From NCBI GenBank assembly GCA_913061505.1, contig CAJXSO010000016.1:1-57259 (forward strand): 57,259 nt of DNA, written 5' to 3'. The notes beneath the pieces are model-generated. The model made no database searches. It saw only the letters and a program-made list of their open reading frames with translations, and was not told where the DNA came from. The translations under genes were made by a program, and so were the position numbers. Below are positions 54,357 to 57,259 of the stretch, in pieces (within the stretch, counting starts at the first letter, position 1; each line of letters starts with the position of its first letter). This DNA comes from an uncultured Lutimaribacter sp. (lineage in GTDB: Bacteria; Pseudomonadota; Alphaproteobacteria; Rhodobacterales; Rhodobacteraceae).

Positions 54357-55633
54357 TCCCCTGCTACCAGCTGGGGGCGGCTGGTGCCGCCCATAATTGT
54401 TGCCGCCATGACGGCTGCGGCCAAAAACAGCAGCGCCTGCAGGCTGAAAACCGCGCCAAAGGCGTCGTTTGGTGCCAAAATGTGGCGGGCTATATCCACC
54501 AGCGCTGCGCCCGCCAGCCCGCCAAAGCCTGCGGCAATGGCCTGCGAGGCGCCCCACAGCCCCATGCGCGTGCCTTCGCGCTGGCCGCCACCTTCGCCGG
54601 CCAGCTGCATCATGGCGCTGATCGCGGCCACGGCGAATATGCCGTTAAACAGGCCCAGCCCGATGACCAGCATTTGAAAGGGCACGGCCAGATGCGGGGC
54701 CAGTGTGATGGCCCCCAGCATAGCGGCCGAGCCCACGCAGCCCAGCATCACCCATGTGCGCGGCGTGCCGATGCCAAGGCCCGATGACATCAGGCCAACC
54801 GCCAGCATGCCGGTAAATACGCCGCCATTTTGCGCGCCCGACAGCCGCGTGCTTTCGCCGGGTGTGTAGCCAAAGGCAAGGCCGGCGTAGGGCTCGAGTA
54901 TCAGCTCTTGCATGAAATAGGCGGTCATCGACAGGAAAACGAAGATGGTGAAATTGCGCGCTTTTGGGTCGGCCCAGGCCTCGGCCAGGGCTGCGGCAAA
55001 GGGGGTGTTGGGGCGCGCGCCTTGCGCCTGATCGGGGCGCAGGCCACGCTCGATGCCGGCTACGGCCAGCGCGGTTAGCGCCAGCGCCCCCAGGCAGACT
55101 GCCGCCACCACCCACAGCAGCCGCCTGTGGCTGTAAGGGTCTAGCACGCTGCCCACGGTAATGGCGGTCAGCGCGATGCCTGCGATCATCATAAGCCAGG
55201 TAATCATGGCGGCTGCGGGGCGGCGTTTGGGCGCGGTGGCCGCCGCCAAGAGCGCCAAAAGCGATGTGCCCGAGGCGCCGACGCCCAGCCCAATAACCGC
55301 ATAGCACAGCACCGACAGCGCCAAGCCCGCGCCAAAATGCGTGGCCAGCAGCGGAATGGCCGCAGCGCTGCCCATGCCGCCCGCGGCCAGCAGCGCCATG
55401 CCGCCCACAATCCAGCGGGTGCGATGCCCGCCCTTATCGGCCATATGGCCCCATTTGGGGCGGGTGATTTGCACCGCGTAATGCAGCGCCACCAATAGGC
55501 CCGGCACGATGGCCGCCAGCGATAATTCCACCACCATCAGGCGGTTCAGCGTCGATGTCATCAACACCACAATCGCGCCAAGGCAGGCCTGAACCAGCCC
55601 CAAGCGCATGATTTGCAGCCAGCTTAACGTCAC
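54353..55633 (-). CDS. BCD-family MFS protein (orf428/PucC-like)
   Basis: 426-aa 12-helix membrane protein of the bacteriochlorophyll delivery (BCD) family within the MFS, known in Rhodobacter as orf428 and related to PucC and LhaA, which assist light-harvesting assembly. Visible: TSTLNRLMVVELSLAAIVPG, ITRPKWGHMADKGGHRTRW and QELILEPYAGLAFGYTPGES, all family-typical. It sits between bchG and bchP with 4-nt overlaps on both sides, so translation is coupled with the last bacteriochlorophyll steps. Confidence 0.92.
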   Translation of the reverse strand: MTLSWLQIMRLGLVQACLGAIVVLMTSTLNRLMVVELSLAAIVPGLLVALHYAVQITRPKWGHMADKGGHRTRWIVGGMALLAAGGMGSAAAIPLLATHFGAGLALSVLCYAVIGLGVGASGTSLLALLAAATAPKRRPAAAMITWLMMIAGIALTAITVGSVLDPYSHRRLLWVVAAVCLGALALTALAVAGIERGLRPDQAQGARPNTPFAAALAEAWADPKARNFTIFVFLSMTAYFMQELILEPYAGLAFGYTPGESTRLSGAQNGGVFTGMLAVGLMSSGLGIGTPRTWVMLGCVGSAAMLGAITLAPHLAVPFQMLVIGLGLFNGIFAVAAISAMMQLAGEGGGQREGTRMGLWGASQAIAAGFGGLAGAALVDIARHILAPNDAFGAVFSLQALLFLAAAVMAATIMGGTSRPQLVAGE

Positions 55634-56526
55634 AGCCCCATCCCCCGCAGCGCATGGGCTGCCACCATCATACCCAAAACATAAGGGCCCACGCCCGTGC
55701 CGTTAAACCATGGTGCGCGCGCAGCCGGCGCCTGGCGCCAGCGCCCCAGCGCCCAGATCTGCACGCCAATCCCCAGGCCGATCAGCCCGGCATGCCAGGC
55801 CGCGCCCCAGATCAGCAACAAGGCCACCACCACCAGCTGTGACAGCACCATCACCGTGCCCGCCACTGTGGCCGCATCGGTTGGGCCTAAAACCACCGGC
55901 AGCGATTTCAGGCCCATCTGCCTGTCGCCTTCGATGGCTTTGAAATCGTTGATTGTCATGATGCCATGGGCACCCAGCCCGTATAGCAATGCGATGGCGG
56001 TAATTTCAAACTGTGGTGCTGTGCCCAGCACCACCACGGCGCCGGTCCACCAGGGCAGGGCCTCGTAACTCAGGCCCACCAGCCCCGGCCCCCACCAGCC
56101 CGAACGTTTGGCGCGCACTGGCTTGGCCGAATAGGCCCAGGCCGCGGCTACAGCGGCCAATGTGGCGCCAAAGCCCCATGGCCCCAGCCAGCTGCCCACC
56201 CAGAGCGCCAGCGCGCTCATGGCCCATGCCACGTATAGGCCCAAGCGCCCCGGAATGCGCCCCGAGGGGATCGGGCGGTTTGGCTCGTTTATCGCATCGA
56301 CATGGCGGTCACACCAATCATTGGCAGCCTGGCTCATGCCACAAACAATGGGGCCCGCCAGCACGATGCCCACCACCCCCAAGCGCCAATCGGCCCAGGT
56401 GCCGCCCGCCGCGATCAAGCCGCACAGATAGGCCCACATGGGCGGAAACCATGTAACGGGCTTGATCAGCTCTAGCAGGGCCAAAGGCTGCAGGCGGGGG
56501 GCGTGTATATGATCTGTGACACTCAT
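55630..56526 (-). CDS. bchG: bacteriochlorophyll synthase
   Basis: 298-aa UbiA-type prenyltransferase esterifying bacteriochlorophyllide a with geranylgeraniol in the membrane. The first Asp-rich motif is QAANDWCDRHVDAINEPNRP and the second MTINDFKAIEGDRQMG, with PIPSGR between. About eight hydrophobic helices. Start ATG at 56526 (MSVTDHIHAP). A PpsR/CrtJ site and a 15-bp palindrome lie in the 49-bp gap and overlap the bchJ 3' end, so the gene may have its own promoter. Confidence 0.95.
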   Translation of the reverse strand: MSVTDHIHAPRLQPLALLELIKPVTWFPPMWAYLCGLIAAGGTWADWRLGVVGIVLAGPIVCGMSQAANDWCDRHVDAINEPNRPIPSGRIPGRLGLYVAWAMSALALWVGSWLGPWGFGATLAAVAAAWAYSAKPVRAKRSGWWGPGLVGLSYEALPWWTGAVVVLGTAPQFEITAIALLYGLGAHGIMTINDFKAIEGDRQMGLKSLPVVLGPTDAATVAGTVMVLSQLVVVALLLIWGAAWHAGLIGLGIGVQIWALGRWRQAPAARAPWFNGTGVGPYVLGMMVAAHALRGMGL

Positions 56527-56546
56527 GTGTAAATCTTGACTGTCAA

Positions 56547-56561
56547 TTGCGAGTCTCGCAA
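56547..56561. promoter_or_regulatory. 15-bp perfect palindrome upstream of bchG
   Basis: TTGCGAG-T-CTCGCAA, 7-bp arms around one base, in the bchJ-bchG gap 21 bp before the bchG start and next to a PpsR/CrtJ site. It does not match the PpsR, FnrL or RegA consensus as I know them. Function unknown. Confidence 0.5.
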
Positions 56562-56562
56562 G

Positions 56563-56580
56563 TGTAAAGTTTGATTTACA
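56563..56580. promoter_or_regulatory. PpsR/CrtJ site upstream of bchG
   Basis: TGT-N12-ACA (TGT at 56563, ACA at 56578), overlapping the bchJ stop codon. A degenerate second copy, TGT-N12-TCA, lies at 56528-56545 over the bchG start side. Confidence 0.75.
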
Positions 56581-57178
56581 TATGGCTATTTGCCGGATGG
56601 GGCAAAATTTCAAAGCGGCAGCAGGCATCGCCGCAGGCCATGCAGCTGGTTTCGCGGGCCTGTGCCGCGGGCCAGATCAGCGCGGAAAACAGCGTTTGAA
56701 ACACCGCCGCATGCCAGTGGCAGCTGGGGGCATTGGCCGGGGGGGCGGCCATGGCCAGCGGGTTTTGGTGCAGCTCAAGGCCCAGGGGCCTGCGCTGTGC
56801 AACCCGCAGTTGGCCGCTGCCGGCAAATGTCCAGGCGTGCTGCAAGATCGCGCGCGTCAGCAGCCGGGCGCCCCATGTGGCAGGCAGGGCGCGCAGCAGC
56901 GCTTGTGCGGGGCGTGGAATGCGATTGGCCAAAATATAGCGCCCCGTGCCCACGCCTGCCGCCCATTGCAGCGCCGGGGCGCCTGCGCCCAAATGCTGGG
57001 TGACGGCGTTGTGAAACCGGGCCACGGTGGCTTGGGCCACCATGCCATGGGCGGCGGGGGGCTGGGCCAGCCCGGCCTGCGCCAGCAAGGCGGCTGTGGC
57101 GCCGGGGCCAAGGCTGCTTTGCAGCAGGGGCAGGTGCTGCAAAATGGCGTTTGGGCCGATATGTGCGGTGGCGTGCAT
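56576..57178 (-). CDS. bchJ: BchJ, V4R-domain protein
   Basis: 200-aa protein of the V4R (4-vinyl reductase) domain family. It starts MHATAHIGPNAILQHLPLLQ, and ends with the Cys-rich ETSCMACGDACCRFEI, the conserved metal-binding-like end of V4R proteins. BchJ was first named 4-vinyl reductase, but later work suggests it supports the pathway (for instance as a porphyrin carrier) rather than catalysing the reduction. No Shine-Dalgarno sequence is visible; a three-copy hexamer repeat sits just before the ATG. It follows bchE as in R. sphaeroides. Confidence 0.9.
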   Translation of the reverse strand: MHATAHIGPNAILQHLPLLQSSLGPGATAALLAQAGLAQPPAAHGMVAQATVARFHNAVTQHLGAGAPALQWAAGVGTGRYILANRIPRPAQALLRALPATWGARLLTRAILQHAWTFAGSGQLRVAQRRPLGLELHQNPLAMAAPPANAPSCHWHAAVFQTLFSALIWPAAQARETSCMACGDACCRFEILPHPANSHM

Positions 57179-57180
57179 GG

Positions 57181-57198
57181 CTATTGCTATTGCTATTG
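57181..57198. repeat. hexanucleotide tandem repeat (3 copies)
   Basis: CTATTG repeated three times, perfect, covering the stop of the upstream gene and the place where the bchJ ribosome binding site should be. Confidence 0.8.
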
Positions 57199-57259
57199 CG
57201 CTGGAACGCCTGGGTCTTTTTCGGCAGCGGCGCTGCGGGTGGCGGCGCGGGCCTTGCCC
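57193..57259 (-). CDS. bchE: 3' end of probable bchE
   Basis: Only the last 21 codons are present, ending GKARAATRSAAAEKDPGVPAQ before a TAG at 57193-57195. The tail itself carries no diagnostic motif. The identification as bchE, the oxygen-independent Mg-protoporphyrin monomethyl ester cyclase, rests on the conserved order bchE-bchJ-bchG-orf428-bchP and the reading frame running off the edge on the same strand. Confidence 0.5.
   Translation of the reverse strand, partial: GKARAATRSAAAEKDPGVPAQ

Overview
The window is a GC-rich alphaproteobacterial chromosome segment, best read as an aerobic or facultative anoxygenic phototroph of the Rhodobacter-type Rhodobacterales. The main evidence is a photosynthesis gene cluster (about 30.4-57.26 kb) in the gene order known from Rhodobacter sphaeroides and R. 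capsulatus. It includes pufX directly after pufM and dxs beyond that; pufX is typical of the Rhodobacter group, whereas most Roseobacter-clade phototrophs carry pufC instead. The species cannot be named from the sequence alone.

Left part (1-30.4 kb), ordinary accessory and housekeeping genes. It starts with the 5' end of a carboxymuconolactone decarboxylase-like gene and a choline-sulfatase-like sulfatase. A marR-TRAP permease-TAXI receptor operon follows, divergent from a YtcJ-type amidohydrolase across a 9-bp inverted repeat. Next come an acyl-CoA ligase, a tetronate catabolism set otnK-otnC-otnI, a cupin, an ADCK3/COQ8-like ABC1 protein and a nitroreductase. These are followed by a pair of M16 peptidase-like proteins, a short DksA/TraR zinc-finger protein, and a copper module (copZ, divergent copA-cueR, two CueR-type operators). 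The remainder is class I fumarase, a membrane-tethered SAP-like protein, an (R)-amine-transaminase-like class IV aminotransferase, an HD-domain protein, an MFS carrier, an amidohydrolase, and a CheB-CheR-PAS protein overlapping a small coil-PAS protein.

Photosynthesis cluster. Leftward superoperon: crtE-crtF-bchC-bchX-bchY-bchZ-pufQ-(pufK-like)-pufB-pufA-pufL-pufM-pufX, with dxs behind the puf terminator. Rightward: crtD-crtC. Leftward: crtA-bchI-bchD-bchO. Rightward: crtI-crtB-tspO. Leftward: bchE (3' end)-bchJ-bchG-orf428-bchP-idi. Together they encode LH1 and the reaction centre, chlorophyllide a oxidoreductase and the last bacteriochlorophyll steps, Mg-chelatase subunits I and D, and a complete spheroidene/spheroidenone route with its isoprenoid supply (dxs, idi). 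bchF, N, B, H, L, M and the regulators ppsR and ppaA are not in the window. TGT-N12-ACA sites of the PpsR/CrtJ type sit in four control regions: bchC, crtE/crtD, crtA/crtI and bchG. Many genes overlap by 1-14 nt, which suggests translational coupling.

No tRNA, rRNA, insertion sequence, prophage or CRISPR array was seen. No gene-free stretch exceeds 300 bp; the two largest gaps are 23680-23922 and 32351-32592.
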